This document shows, in pieces, positions 32,713-44,020 of a stretch of 64,000 nt of DNA. Made by a program: the position numbers and the translations under genes. The stretch is taken from positions 8,824,001 to 8,888,000 of the forward strand of contig NC_085133.1 in assembly GCF_030269925.1 (NCBI RefSeq). Direction: 5' to 3'. The notes beneath the pieces are model-generated. The model was not told the origin of the DNA. It worked only from the letters and a program-made list of their open reading frames with translations, and did not search any database. The first letter of the stretch is position 1. Each line of letters starts with the position of its first letter. Source of the DNA: Bombyx mori. Its lineage: Eukaryota; Arthropoda; Insecta; Lepidoptera; Bombycidae.

Positions 32713-35700
32713 TTAAAGTTATACAATAAAACGAATATAATATTTTGAATTGCACACTCAATTGTGCTAATATAAATAAATAAATAAAATTGATACTTGA
32801 AAATTCAACCCCTCAGAACACTTAATTAACAATTATTTTCGCTTTATCATCGAAATTAATTCGTGAAGACGGTGAGAATGAGGACGACAGACGCTAATGT
32901 TTAATGAACCAAACCTTGGTACGAGTGTCGTGCGAACTCACACGGAATCATACCGGCCTTTGCTTTTCTTTTCACGAATTCAAATTCGTGATTTCTTATT
33001 AAAAAGTTTTCATCATATCAATCATACCAAAACACTAATATTAAACATGGCCGAACGTTTCTCGCTGTCCGATTCAGAACTCACCCAGCGTAGCACAAAA
33101 CGAAAATAATTAATTACGCACGCTTAACCTAAAGTTAGAACTAATAGAAACCTTTGAAGGAAACGCGAGTGGCGCGATTTTCAAATCGAGGACGGATAAG
33201 GTCGTCTATAAGTGCCGTGCGCTACAAACCGCGGCCTTCGGCGGGCATTCGACACACGTCATCGCTGCCTGTCCGGTCGCTCCCCCAATAAATGAAATTT
33301 AACAGAATGAGGGAAAAAAAAATCAATACGAACACTAGTCACCGGGTATCGGCCACTATCGCAGCCCCTCTAATTTACTGCCAGCGATAAAAACAATCGT
33401 ACGCCTGTGTGCGCGCCTACACACACGCACGCACACACGCCGACAACTATCATATTAAACCTCTACAATATTCATGCGACATTATGAAAGCCCTTATGTA
33501 ACGTACCTAAGTCATCAATAATTCGAGCGGATTGATTCAAGCCACAATACTCACGGATAGAGCAGACGTCAAATGTTCTGAAAGTTGAGCATCCTAATTC
33601 TCCGACACGACGAGGTCGACGAACCCGGCGGACACGCTGACAAACACACAGTCCGCCATGTTGTAATTTAAACGTCAATTTTAAAATTCGAATCCGCCAA
33701 CTGTCAAACTCGTGCGTCAGTAAACTTGGTGACAAACTTAAACCTCGCCCGCGTTACTTCCGAAACATATATCCGGTAGCCGAATTTTTATTTATTACTT
33801 TTAAGGTTTAAAATGTTTATGTTGTAATTACGCCTATCTATAAACACTTTGTTGTATAAAACGGTATAAAAATATTAAAATTATGAACCGTGGAAAACTT
33901 GTAAATGAAAACGAAATATAAATATATATTAATAATAATAAAAACGTTCAAGCGGCTCAGTGTTCGAGCGCCTACTGACTTAAAATTTTTGGGTATAAAA
34001 ACATGCTACAATAGCCTCCCGAGGGAACGAGCAGTCTTGATACTTTCACCGGGAAAACTGAATGATACGAGGAAAATCAGTGAGAAACTAGTCAGAGATT
34101 CGTGAAGGAATTTGATCTTTATGTAATCCTATTACGTTACAATTTCTTAATACATAATATGTATAACATAACAACTGTGTGTTATTGAAATTTTTATTAA
34201 ATTGTTGGTTCACTGAATAATAATTCCACTGAACGACATGTTTTTCACAATTTTCTTGTTGTTGTTATATATTTATATATGTATTATGTTATTTGTTTTT
34301 ATTTATAAAATTATCTGTTCATTATGATGGGAAAAAAATTTGACCTAAGACCTTAGTTTTAAAGATAAAAAAATATGAAGTTATTTTTTCAAATTTGATC
34401 TGTGTAGAGTAAGACAGTGGGCGCTACATGCAAAATAAATGTTAAATTATTTAAATAATTATATTATTCCTTTTACTACTTCTTCTAAATGAAAATTAAT
34501 AATTTATAATTGTTTATCGTGCGTGCGAAAGTGATACAAAATGGTGGTCACGATCCTCAGCAATGAGGAATACGATGCAAGGAGGAGGACGTATCCAAAA
34601 CAAAATAATAGTACAGTAATTCTTAATTGTAAAATGATAGTTGGATGTTTTTACTCTTCTAAAACTTAATTCACACGATACGTACATAGTTGCAAAATAA
34701 TGTAGTATTTTTTTATCTAGTATCAAATGTTCAATTACATTAAGTGTCGAAAATGATCTTTGCCTAACACTTAAATGTTAAAGAACAAAACAAAAATTAC
34801 AGAATCGATCCGTCTAAAATGCTGAAAACGTGTCTCACATTAATGAGTAAAATAATTTTAGCAATATGTATATATAAAGAGAAACAAAAAAAATTCACAG
34901 ATGATAGTGAAAGTGTTCAAGTATCAAGAGCTCGCGGTCGTCGTGTAGGGGAGCGTGTGTGCGTGTGCGAGGGGCGCGCGGAGGTGAGGCGAGGCGGTGG
35001 GGGACGCGGACGGGCGGCGGGTGAAATTTTTCGTTTTTCGCCCACTTTTCCGTCCCGCTCTAGTTTTTCCTCTCCCTCATTTTTTCTTCGCCCGCTTTCT
35101 TCTTCCTAGTGCCCCACCACATGTGTGCCGGGTATAGTACAATTGAAAAATACAGAAGCGACCTACTTCGTTTCCGGTTTCGATATTATTATTATTATTT
35201 TAATAATCTTATGTCTATTCGTGTGTATAAATGGATTTTAATTATCGAAAGAATCTACAAACGAATAAATAATGTATGAAGTCAACTTTCGCCGTCAGCT
35301 TACAAAACTATTTATTAAATAAATCTAAAGATAAAAGCAAAGAATATAATATATACACAGCACTGCACATAAAACATTATAGAATTTACAAAATAAACGT
35401 TTTTCGTGCTTACATCACAAGGAAAAATATTTTACTAAAGCATTCGTATGTAGAAACATTAGACCAAACGTAAAGTTTAGACATCTAAAAACTAATATTT
35501 CAATCATTATTATTTAAAACATATAAATTTTAAAAATTCGAATATTATAATTTAAAAAAAATTAAATTTTAACAATTAAATTTATGACGGTAAAAACTGA
35601 CGCTAAGCCCAACTGCACTTAAGCTATTGCATATAATTATAGTATTTTTCAAGCCTCCATTTAAAAAAATAGTTTTATTACAAGTTTTTAACATTTCAAA

Positions 35701-37190
35701 TTACGCATTAAAAACGTTCGAAATTTGAGCATGTACCCGACACGTGTCAGCGACCTTCGCGCGATATTAGTTGGGTCTGTCTGCTGCTTTTGGGTGTACC
35801 TCGCGGAGCGCGGCCACCCGCCCTCGCTCCGCGGCGGCGCCTTACGGATATACAGAGCGTCCTAAATAGTTTACGTTTTTAATTGTTTTTTTTTACTTCC
35901 TTATATTGATTTTTTATTTATTTACAAATTAATTTTACGACTATTGCTTTAAAGTCGAGAGTTCGCTTAAAAAAATTAAAAAAAATTGGTCGAGTTTGAT
36001 TACTACTTGTAATTACAGCTTTAGACAAGTATAGACAGTACCTAAAATTGTATTATTGTCTAATTCATACTAACTTTAAATTTGCTAGCTAATGGATTCC
36101 AATTTACTTTATCAACTAAACTTAATGTTAGATTTAATGAATTGACGAACTAGCTAATAACTCAGCACTCCTAATAAAAGTACTCGGAAAACGTTATCCT
36201 TCATGAGCTTATGCATCTCGCGGAGTATACTGAACTAGCTCGGCAAAACTGCATTTCAAACAGCGATGATATAGTGTAGTGTAGTTTAGATGATTTTTGT
36301 ATTAAAACAATAGATCTTAAATTTCACCTCAAGGCCAGAGAGCTACGTCTGATAAACGAACAGCCTGTAAAGCAAGCAGAACTAGGAAACGAGGGAGTAA
36401 GTACACACTCCCCACCCCAACCCGAGGGGGAGTACATGGCAAATACGCGAAAGCAATAGGACTTATTAAAAATTCTCCAGAAATATGATTTATGTGTTGA
36501 CGGCAGCGCCTCCTTTCTCTCGCTCAAGGACGGCCGCTTGATTCGATTTTTAAACCACCCCGTGTAGGCAAAGACTTTTTACGAATGAAAAAAATATATT
36601 GTTTTCAATTTTTTAGCTCGCGGGCGTCCCTTTTCCTTTTTTTTTTTATTTTCAAATTCGAACGAAGCTAGCTTTAAAAACAGCTTGGGCGCTGTGTTGA
36701 AATTCCTTTAGCCGATTTGTTGTTTTAATATTGACAGATGTCACATGTCAAAAAATAAAAATAAAAATTTATTTTTTCAAAATTATTAACGATGTATTGA
36801 AATATATGTGCACACACACCTGTTGCTATGTTTCGATGTTTATATAAACGTCATTTTTTCCCATGTTGGTATTAAAAAACTAGCAGACATTATTACTTGA
36901 CGTATCAAAACAAATTAAGATTCCTAACAATTCAACCTTAAAACATTACAATAATTAAATGTAACGATTTGGCTAAGATTTCACCAAAAAAATACCACTA
37001 TTTTTAACAGATATCACCCTAGTATCATCCTAATATTTATTCTAATATTTACACAAAAACATCAGGATTCATTAACAAACCGATTTCACTTTTAATGTAT
37101 CCGAAATATCCGAAGACGTATTTACCTTACGTGAAATAGTTTCTGGAGGATCTTTCACTGGTGGTAGTGTCTTCAAATTATCGTCTTTTT
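32713..37190. other. 4.5 kb without recognisable repeats or genes
   Basis: The longest stretch lacking the common repeats. It contains a CA/CG-type purine-pyrimidine run at 33,405-33,445. It also has two GC-rich patches unusual for this window: 34,920-35,060 and 35,750-35,860. Several short frames (33,472-33,735 minus; 34,819-35,109 plus) have no identifiable domain. The GC patches could be 5' exons or promoters of a gene whose coding exons lie elsewhere, but no exon is supported. Confidence 0.4.
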
Positions 37191-37194
37191 TTTC

Positions 37195-37327
37195 CAACCT
37201 ATGCTGACAGGTTTATTGTCATCAGCCTATAGGACATTGGCTGAAGCCAAGATGCGTCATAATGACCAATCTAGCGATATCCCACCTATCCCTATCCAAT
37301 GATTCCAAGAACGGCTGCCACTCTAGA

Positions 37328-37404
<77 letters not shown>

Positions 37405-37830
37405 TGCTTAGATGGGTGGACGAGCTCACAGCCCACCTGGTGTTAAGTGGTTACTGGAGCCCATAGACATCTACAACGTAAATGCGCCACCCACCTTGAG
37501 ATATCAGTTGTAAGGTCTCAGTATAGTTACAACGGCTGCCCCACCCTTCAAACCGAAACGCATTACTGCTTCACGGCAGAAATAGGCAGGGCGGTGGTAC
37601 CTACCCGCGCGGACTTACAACAGGTCCTACCACCAGTAAAAGCTTTTAGAGACCATCTGTTCTAGAAGGAAGGAAGGCTATGTCGATTAGCACGATTCTC
37701 CTGCGAAACCCCAAGCGTGCTCTCTTGATTGCTGTCTGAGCAACACTGAGCCTTTTATTAATGCTCAGCTTCAACAATGTCCGGGTCCAGCCATAGGTAA
37801 TAGAAGGACCTATCACACGGCTTTTAGTCC
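37195..37830 (-). pseudogene. RTE LINE fragment split by a Bm1
   Basis: Read on the minus strand, 37,650-37,800 gives an RTE-like stretch: YGWTRTLLKLSINKRLSVAQ, then TAIKRARLGFRRRI, which aligns with the RTE block ending MERAMLGVSLRDRI. The terminal part continues at 37,203-37,330 beyond the Bm1. Degraded and non-functional. Confidence 0.6.
37335..37638 (-). mobile_element. Bm1 SINE with about 68-base tail and TSD
   Basis: Near-consensus minus-strand body with a tail of about 68-72 T (37,331-37,402), the longest Bm1 tail here. The duplication aagctttt flanks it at 37,327-37,334 and 37,639-37,646. It interrupts an older RTE fragment. The long pure tail and clean duplication mark a recent insertion. 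Confidence 0.93.
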
Positions 37831-38209
37831 ACGGCGCTTAGGCCAACGTTTAGTCCATTTCTGCCGCAAAGCCATCGCGAGTATAAAGGATAATCCACTC
37901 AAATGCATCTAAGGCAAACCATGAACTACTCCAACCATTCACTATGAACCAAACAAACAAATAATTGTCAAATAAAAACAGTTTTAATCCGACCTAAAAT
38001 CGAAATGGAGAAAGTCTAATTTGACGCGTCTGTTCAAATTTTAGTTCCGAATCAATATCTTCACGCTCGTATTCCGCAAGGGTAAGCACAGACGTATCTA
38101 TATATGTCTTTAGTGAGAAATTGAAGACAAATAGGGCAGTAGGTTTTAAACTTCAAGGGATGAATAGGGGTCCCTTTTATAGTTCACCGGGTGTGTCCAC
38201 TAAACTAGC

Positions 38210-38345
38210 GGTTTTATTTATTATTTCTTTTTGCGTGGACGAGTGAACGATCTCACAGCACACTCGATGTTAAGTGCTCACCGGAGCTCATAGACATTAC
38301 TGTGTTAATCTTGAAACCTGAGGTCTAAATCTCAACTGTATACCT
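38210..38345 (-). repeat. Bm1-like relic
   Basis: Old minus-strand copy with recognisable gcgtggacgag, ctcacagcacactcgatgtt and ctcatagacatta blocks. Confidence 0.6.
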
Positions 38346-39013
38346 ACAATCCTATTGGTCTCACTGGTCTACCGAAGACCGAACCCACTAGAGGAATCTG
38401 ACTCAAAGTGAGACGAAAATTCAAGCTGGACACGACCTTCGGAAATAAAGGACCCAACCAATAATACGAGTTTGTTGGAATTTGTATCCAGTATGTTAAA
38501 ATTTAAAAATATTTATTTATTTCAAGTTGGTATCGCAATTGTTCCCCCTCCGTCTCTTCTTCCTATATACTGAAAAAGGATTACACGCTTCTAAAATTGC
38601 TTCAAAGTTTTTATTGAAAAATCAGCCCCAAAATTCCACCGCTCTCATTTCCCTACAGACCGCTAACCTAACCCGAAACCAAAACTTCATTGCAATAGGA
38701 AGAAGTAGTTGGTAATAGCTAGAACTGGGGGGTAGTCAATAACCGCCGCTTCCTGCCCGATATTCGGCGTATTTTCTACTCAATAGTCGAACACATACCT
38801 AAAGCATCCTATTCAGAAGTAGCAAAACACGCTACACATTTTTGACCAAAGAGCTGCCTGTATCCTACACTGGCCATAAATCACCAGTCAAGTTTAAATT
38901 TTATCTTTAATTATTTAAAAGTTATACATCATTATGGTTTATTATACAGTAAACTGTTATAATAATGACAAAGCCGTGATGGTTCGAGATTGTGCTCCAC
39001 ACAGCAACAGCAC
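38346..39013. other. No gene seen
   Basis: AT-rich spacer with short frames only. Confidence 0.45.
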
Positions 39014-39134
39014 CGAACGAATCTTCGGTCAGCGCACAGAAACGAATTTTCGGTCAGCGCTCAGCATGAATCTTCGGTCAGCGCTCAGAACGACTCTTCG
39101 GTCAGCGCTCAGAACTAATCTTCGGTCAGCGCTA
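39014..39134 (+). repeat. 24-bp tandem repeat, five copies
   Basis: The core ttcggtcagcgc begins at about 39,024, 39,049, 39,073, 39,097 and 39,121, giving spacings of 25, 24, 24 and 24. The unit length is a multiple of three and the frame 38,934-39,143 stays open through it, encoding (T/M)(N/T)LRSALR-type repeats. The frame is only 69 codons and has no other support, so I treat this as a minisatellite. Confidence 0.8.
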
Positions 39135-39340
39135 ATAACATAGACTAGTTGTAACTGTAATCCCGTTCAATTCGTTTAATATAATTTGATAAGTATACTA
39201 AATTTTGCGTGTAGCGATCTATCTATGTAGTCGTAATTTACTTTTCGATATACAAAATTCCAACGGATTCCAGTGGATTCCAAACTGTTTACATACCATA
39301 TAATAATATGTATTTCTTATTTAATCGGAGAGATGCAACT

Positions 39341-39450
39341 TTTTTTATTGCCTTTGAGGCGGATCAGCATACGGCCCATCTGATGGTGAGTGGCTACCGT
39401 CGGTCAAGGACGTCAGCAACACCAGGAGCACAAGCAGATCATTGACTAAA
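39341..39450 (-). mobile_element. LINE 3' UTR (CR1/jockey-like)
   Basis: Tail tttttttattgcctttgagg followed by the cggcccatctgatggtgagt block. Short terminal fragment. Confidence 0.7.
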
Positions 39451-39867
39451 ATCCTATACCAGGAATTAATTTACAAAAAAAATTGCAATTTCTCGACATA
39501 CACTTTTTTTACCTTTAGTGACATAGTAGTTTAAAAACTAACGCGGGTAAATTTAGTGCATTTGCACTTAAAATCAATTAAACTCATCCGCATCCAAAAA
39601 TGTAATGCAAGAATCGAAAATGAACCTCCTATAAGAGTACCTATCGAATAAGCTCAATCGCGTAGTGTCCCTACGCCGTAGCGCCGTAGCGGCTACGTAG
39701 ACATTGCTACTTCTTTCCTATTGTCCGGCCGCTAAAAGACAGCCAGCGTGACAGGTCGTAATCGAACGGCAGATGTAACTTTGGAATCACGTAAAATATA
39801 CAATAAAAAAATATGCATCTTTCCTAGTAGTTAACGATTAAAAAACCCTCAAGTAAATGTAAACTTA

Positions 39868-39990
39868 GAACTTAGAACTTATATCTCAAGGTGGGTGGCG
39901 CATTTACGTTGTATATGTCTATGGGCTCCAGTAACCACTTAACACCAGGTGGGCTGTGAGCTCGTCCACCCATCTAAGGAATACAAAAAA
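39868..39990 (+). mobile_element. Bm1 3' half
   Basis: Starts with a duplicated acttagaacttagaactt and continues to the tail AATACAAAAAAAAG. Confidence 0.88.
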
Positions 39991-40544
39991 AAGATCTCTT
40001 ACAGACAACCAGAACGGACAAGAATCACTTTAAGACAACTTTCTACAAAATTTTATTTTGAATCATTCATTCAATAACTCTCTAGATAGCGGGGTAATAG
40101 TTAAATCATTTGCTACGACATCGCTGACGTGGCTTGTAGGGTCGCACGCACACAGCTCCCGGAGACGTACGTAATCAGCCGTGTAAGTGTAAAGTGTCGT
40201 CCTGTTAGGCAACCCTACCGAGACAGGATCACCCAGCGTCCTGTAAGAGATTTAAAAAAGACATATCAAGGAGTGAATGGCTATTCGGTTTAAGAGACAT
40301 TTTTGAAACTATTCAGGAGAGTTGAAAGTTTAAAATTTTGAAAATATATGAAGACAAAAAAAAACTTCTTCAGCTAGGTATTTGAATGCAGTAAACTTAA
40401 TTGAAGTTCAATTAAAAACATCGAACTGTTGACGCTGCTAATACCAAATAAAACGCACCTTTAATTACTTTTGTAATTGTGCTTACTTAAGTAAAGTAAG
40501 TAATTAATAATTAATTTTAATAATAAAATAATAATTAGTAATAG
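39991..40544. other. No gene seen
   Basis: Nothing identifiable. A GC-richer 100-bp patch near 40,120-40,240 contains no open frame of note. Confidence 0.45.
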
Positions 40545-40668
40545 AGTATTAAGCGGTACGCAGCGGCTTGAATCTGCCGGTGGCATTGCTGAGGTCCATG
40601 GGCGACGGTAACCACTCACCATCAGGTGGGCCGTACGCTCGTCTGCGTACAAGGACAATAAAAAAAAA
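40545..40668 (+). mobile_element. LINE 3' UTR (CR1/jockey-like)
   Basis: Plus-strand tail: tattaagcggtacgcagcgg through accactcaccatcaggtggg, ending in caataaaaaaaaa. Confidence 0.75.
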
Positions 40669-40739
40669 ATTAGAAAAAAAATTAAGCCAATAGGCATACA
40701 TGCAATAGGCGTTCTTATCACTAAAGGCGGCCTTTACCA

Positions 40740-40945
40740 GTTTTTTCCCCCTACCTATTCGCTGGTAACCTAGGGAGCTATTCCCGCTACAACTGGACGG
40801 GTAGGTGAGCTCACGGGCTCAACCTGAGAGAATTTGCTAACACTAGCCCTAGCAAGAGCAGTGCCTCGCAGAATCTACTACCGGTCGGAATCGCGACCAG
40901 CTTAGAAAAAGATCCGGCGAGAAAGCCAGCGGGCAACCTCTACCA
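40740..40945 (-). mobile_element. Jockey-like LINE 3' UTR
   Basis: Minus-strand copy running from a T-rich tail (ttttttccccctacctatt) to gatccggcgagaaagcc. Confidence 0.78.
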
Positions 40946-41109
40946 GACAATTGTTTTCAGGTAAACCGAACAAACAAAAACAAGTCAATAGAATTAAACA
41001 TTCCGCCGCGTATGTGAATTGATATTTGAGAGTTCTGAAAGCAATTTAAGATTGAAGCTATAGCAACTGTGACCTAGTTCGCGGCGTTGTCCTAATGAAA
41101 TTAAATTTT

Positions 41110-41352
41110 ACTGGTGATAGGACCTCTTGTGAGTCCGCATGGGTAGGTAACATCAACCTGCCTATTTCTGCCGTGAAGCAATAATGCGTTACGGTTTGAA
41201 GGGTGAGGCAGCCATTGTAATGCTTGAGACCTTAGAACTTATATCTCAAGGTGGGTGGCGCATTTACGTTGTAGATGTCTATGGGCTCCAGTAACCACTT
41301 AACACCAGGTGGGCTGTGAGGTCATCCACCCAACTAAGCAATAAAAAAATGT
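41110..41352 (+). mobile_element. Bm1 SINE, 5'-truncated
   Basis: Body from tactggtgataggacctc to an AATAAAAAAATG tail. Confidence 0.9.
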
Positions 41353-41476
41353 ATTAGCTATATTTCTTTGATTTTTCTACGAATTTAGTAATACATTTGG
41401 TGTCGTAATATCGAGAAATGAAAGACTGTTTGGCTTAAGGGATACTTTATAATAGACGACAACGTTTTATTTAGTA

Positions 41477-41762
41477 CCAGCTGACCCGGCAGACTTCGTA
41501 GTGCCTCAACCGACAAATAAAAGATCTAAACTTTTGTATAAAATAAACTTAAAACAAACAAAGGAATCCTTCCGATGGGAGATACATCAAAGGAAAAACA
41601 AAATTGCTATTTTTATTTAATTCCAAGCATTTTCATATTAATCTACCTTTTAAACCTTCTCTGGACTTCCACATATAATTCAAGACCAAAATTAGCCAAA
41701 TCGGTCCAGCTGTTCTCTAGTTTTAGCGAGACTAGCGAACAGCAATTCATTTTTATATATTT
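41477..41762 (-). mobile_element. Non-autonomous Helitron-like element
   Basis: Second copy of the family at 24,353. The minus-strand 3' end reads CTGG instead of CTAG here. The body retains the ggccgaattt (reverse) and accttctctggacttccaca blocks. Confidence 0.6.
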
Positions 41763-42270
41763 AGTATTAGCATCAACAGTTCGATGTTTTTAATTGCATT
41801 TTAATTAAGTTTACTCTATTCAATTAACTGAAGAATAATTTTTTTGTTATGATATTTTTATCCAATTTTAAACTTTAAATGGCTCTCGTGTAAAGTTACA
41901 AATTTTTATTTATTTATTTATTATTTGTGGTCATAGGTTAACAAAGATTAATAAGTTAATATTAATAAATGTATCACTATGTCCTGCTAGTAAAGCGTAC
42001 AAAAAAACCTGTCGCTAAAACCAAATTACTTTCTGCCCCTCGATATGTGAATTTTAAACTGTTACTCCCAGAGAACGCTATAAGCATGCCATAGACGTGG
42101 ACACGCGTCAAATTCCTATACATTTCTAAAGTTACGGTTCTCGTATTATAGAACTTTCGGGGTGTTTGACCGGCTATCGTTTTCTTTCCCAATTCGAAGT
42201 AACCCTGAAATTTCTCGGAATCATTGTGTGATAAATAAAACTTTTGCAAAAAAACAAGCAATACCGAAAG

Positions 42271-42618
42271 ATATTTTCATTTATTTCTCGTTGATAATGT
42301 TAAAGTAATTAGAGAATGAACTTATGGCGGTAGGACCTCTTGAGAGTCCGCACGGGTAGGTACCACCGCCCTGCCTATTTCTGCCGTGAAGCAGTAATGC
42401 GTTTCGGTTTGAAGGGCGGGGCAGCCGTTGTAACTATACTTGAGACCTTAGAACTTATATCTCAAGGTGGGTGGCGCATTTACGTCGTAGATGTCTATGG
42501 GCTCCAGTAACCACTTAACACCAGGTGGGCTATGAGCTCATCCAGCCAACTAGCAATAAAAAAATATTTTCATTTATTTCTCGTTAGTAATGTTAAAGTA
42601 ATTAGAGAATGAACTTAT
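42271..42618. repeat. 55-bp direct repeats flanking a Bm1
   Basis: 42,271-42,325 and 42,564-42,618 match at all but two adjacent positions (ttgataatg versus ttagtaatg). They directly abut the two ends of one Bm1, so they look like a target-site duplication of unusual length. Confidence 0.85.
42326..42563 (+). mobile_element. Bm1 SINE inside 55-bp duplication
   Basis: Near-consensus body beginning at ggcggtaggacctcttg and ending in caataaaaaa. The head is missing. No sequence intervenes between element and repeats on either side. Confidence 0.92.
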
Positions 42619-42774
42619 TTTAAAAGTCGATTAACAAAATACCGAACTTTGCTTTCGAAATGAAGGGAAAAGAAATGCCGATCGAAGTCAAGGCACACTT
42701 GCTTTTAAGCGGTTTCCAGAGCCCGTGGTCAGCATAAAGTCGTGCGCGCGTCTAAAGATTATTCTTATTTTACT

Positions 42775-42905
42775 AATTTATATTATTATCTCTTTCTCTA
42801 TATCCCTCCACATTCATAGGTAACGCTCTCTTACCAACCTCATTTTCATTTCGTCTCATCACATGTCCATACCAGGTGCCACTTTCAGACTTCCTCTAAA
42901 ATGTA
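42775..42905 (-). mobile_element. RTE fragment with internal deletion
   Basis: Matches 43,880-44,010 (tctttctctatatccctcca and acatgtccatacca blocks), but lacks the catctcaaacgcgcacttct segment. It is a second, shortened copy 1 kb from the first. Confidence 0.65.
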
Positions 42906-43127
42906 TATTTATATAAAAAAAATTCGAAATGTAGAAATAAAAATAAAATTTTAATAAATAAAATGAACTGCTTTTTTTAAAAAAGATTTTGTATTACTAA
43001 CACTTCATATGAAATTTAATTCTGAAATAAAAGTTTATTATTATCATTATTAGTCCGAGTCTCCGCTTTCGCAATTTTAGTAGCAAGTATAAATAACAAA
43101 TTAATATAGTATGCTCCTGCCAATAGA

Positions 43128-43312
43128 CACAGCCCGCTGAGTTTCTCGTCGGGTCTTCTCAGTGGGTCGCGTTTCCGATCCGGTGGTAGATTCTGCGAAG
43201 CACTGCTCTTGCTAGGGCCAATGTCAGCAACACATCCGGCTTGAGCCCCGAGAGCTCACCTACACGCTAGGGTAAATCTGAAATAGCCTCTCAAGGCTAT
43301 CAGAAAAAATGC
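43128..43312 (+). mobile_element. Jockey-like LINE 3' UTR
   Basis: Near-consensus plus-strand terminal fragment from agcccgctgagtttctcg to ctatcagaaaaaat. Confidence 0.82.
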
Positions 43313-43315
43313 TCT

Positions 43316-43562
43316 TTTTTTATTGCTTAGGTGGGTGGACGAGCTCACAGCCCACCTGGTATTAAGTGATTACTGGAGCCCATAGACATCTACAACGTAA
43401 ATGCGCCACCCACCTTGAGATAAGTTCTAAGTTCTAAGGTCTCAGTATAGTTACAACGGCTGCCCCACCCATCAAACCGAAACGGATTACTGCTTCACGG
43501 CAGAAATAGGCGGGGTGGTGGTACCTACCCGTGCAGACTCACAAGAGGTCCTACCACCAGTA
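43316..43562 (-). mobile_element. Bm1 SINE, 5'-truncated
   Basis: Minus-strand body with a small tandem duplication of gttctaa near 43,425. It abuts the LINE tail on its left. Confidence 0.92.
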
Positions 43563-43714
43563 CACATAATTATAACTACATAGTTCCACAGTTTAATCTT
43601 GCGTTTTTGTTATTGTAGTTAGGTATATCATTAGTGTATTAGTATTTTATTAGTGCGGTAGTACCTTATTAATCATACTGAGTGTCCACGAAAAACTGTA
43701 AAGAATTTTCGAAA

Positions 43715-44015
43715 TAATCATCATTCTCCTGCCCTTCTCCATAGTCACTAAGGGTCGGCGCAACATGTTTTTTCCTTCCATACTCCTCTATCATATACCA
43801 TTTCTTTGCTCACTCCCCTCTTACACATATCGGCTTGCACGCAATCCATCCATTTCTTCTTAGGTCTACCTCTTCCTCTATATCCTTCCACATTCATAGT
43901 TAACACTCTCTTGCCAACCTCATTTTCATTTCGCCTCATCACATGTCCATACCATCTCAAACGCGCACTTCTCAACTTCTGTGTCACAGGTGCCACTTTC
44001 AGACTTCCTCTAACA
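43715..44015 (-). pseudogene. RTE-clade LINE, RT C-terminus
   Basis: The minus frame 43,748-43,996 encodes 82 residues. It has KLRSARLRWYGHVMRRNENE, then RGRGRPKKKWMDCVQADMCK, ending WKEKTCCADP. This is the familiar C-terminal end of an RTE-type reverse transcriptase. 5'-truncated at about 44,015 next to a mariner terminus. The frame is intact over this length. Confidence 0.8.
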
Positions 44016-44020
44016 TAACA

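Noticed and set aside
33472..33735. 87-codon minus-strand frame in the repeat-free region
   Set aside because: The Arg-rich composition reflects a local GC patch. No domain, signal or splice context was found.
39014..39134. CRISPR-like array
   Set aside because: The units are contiguous with no unique spacers, and the host is an animal. It is a minisatellite.
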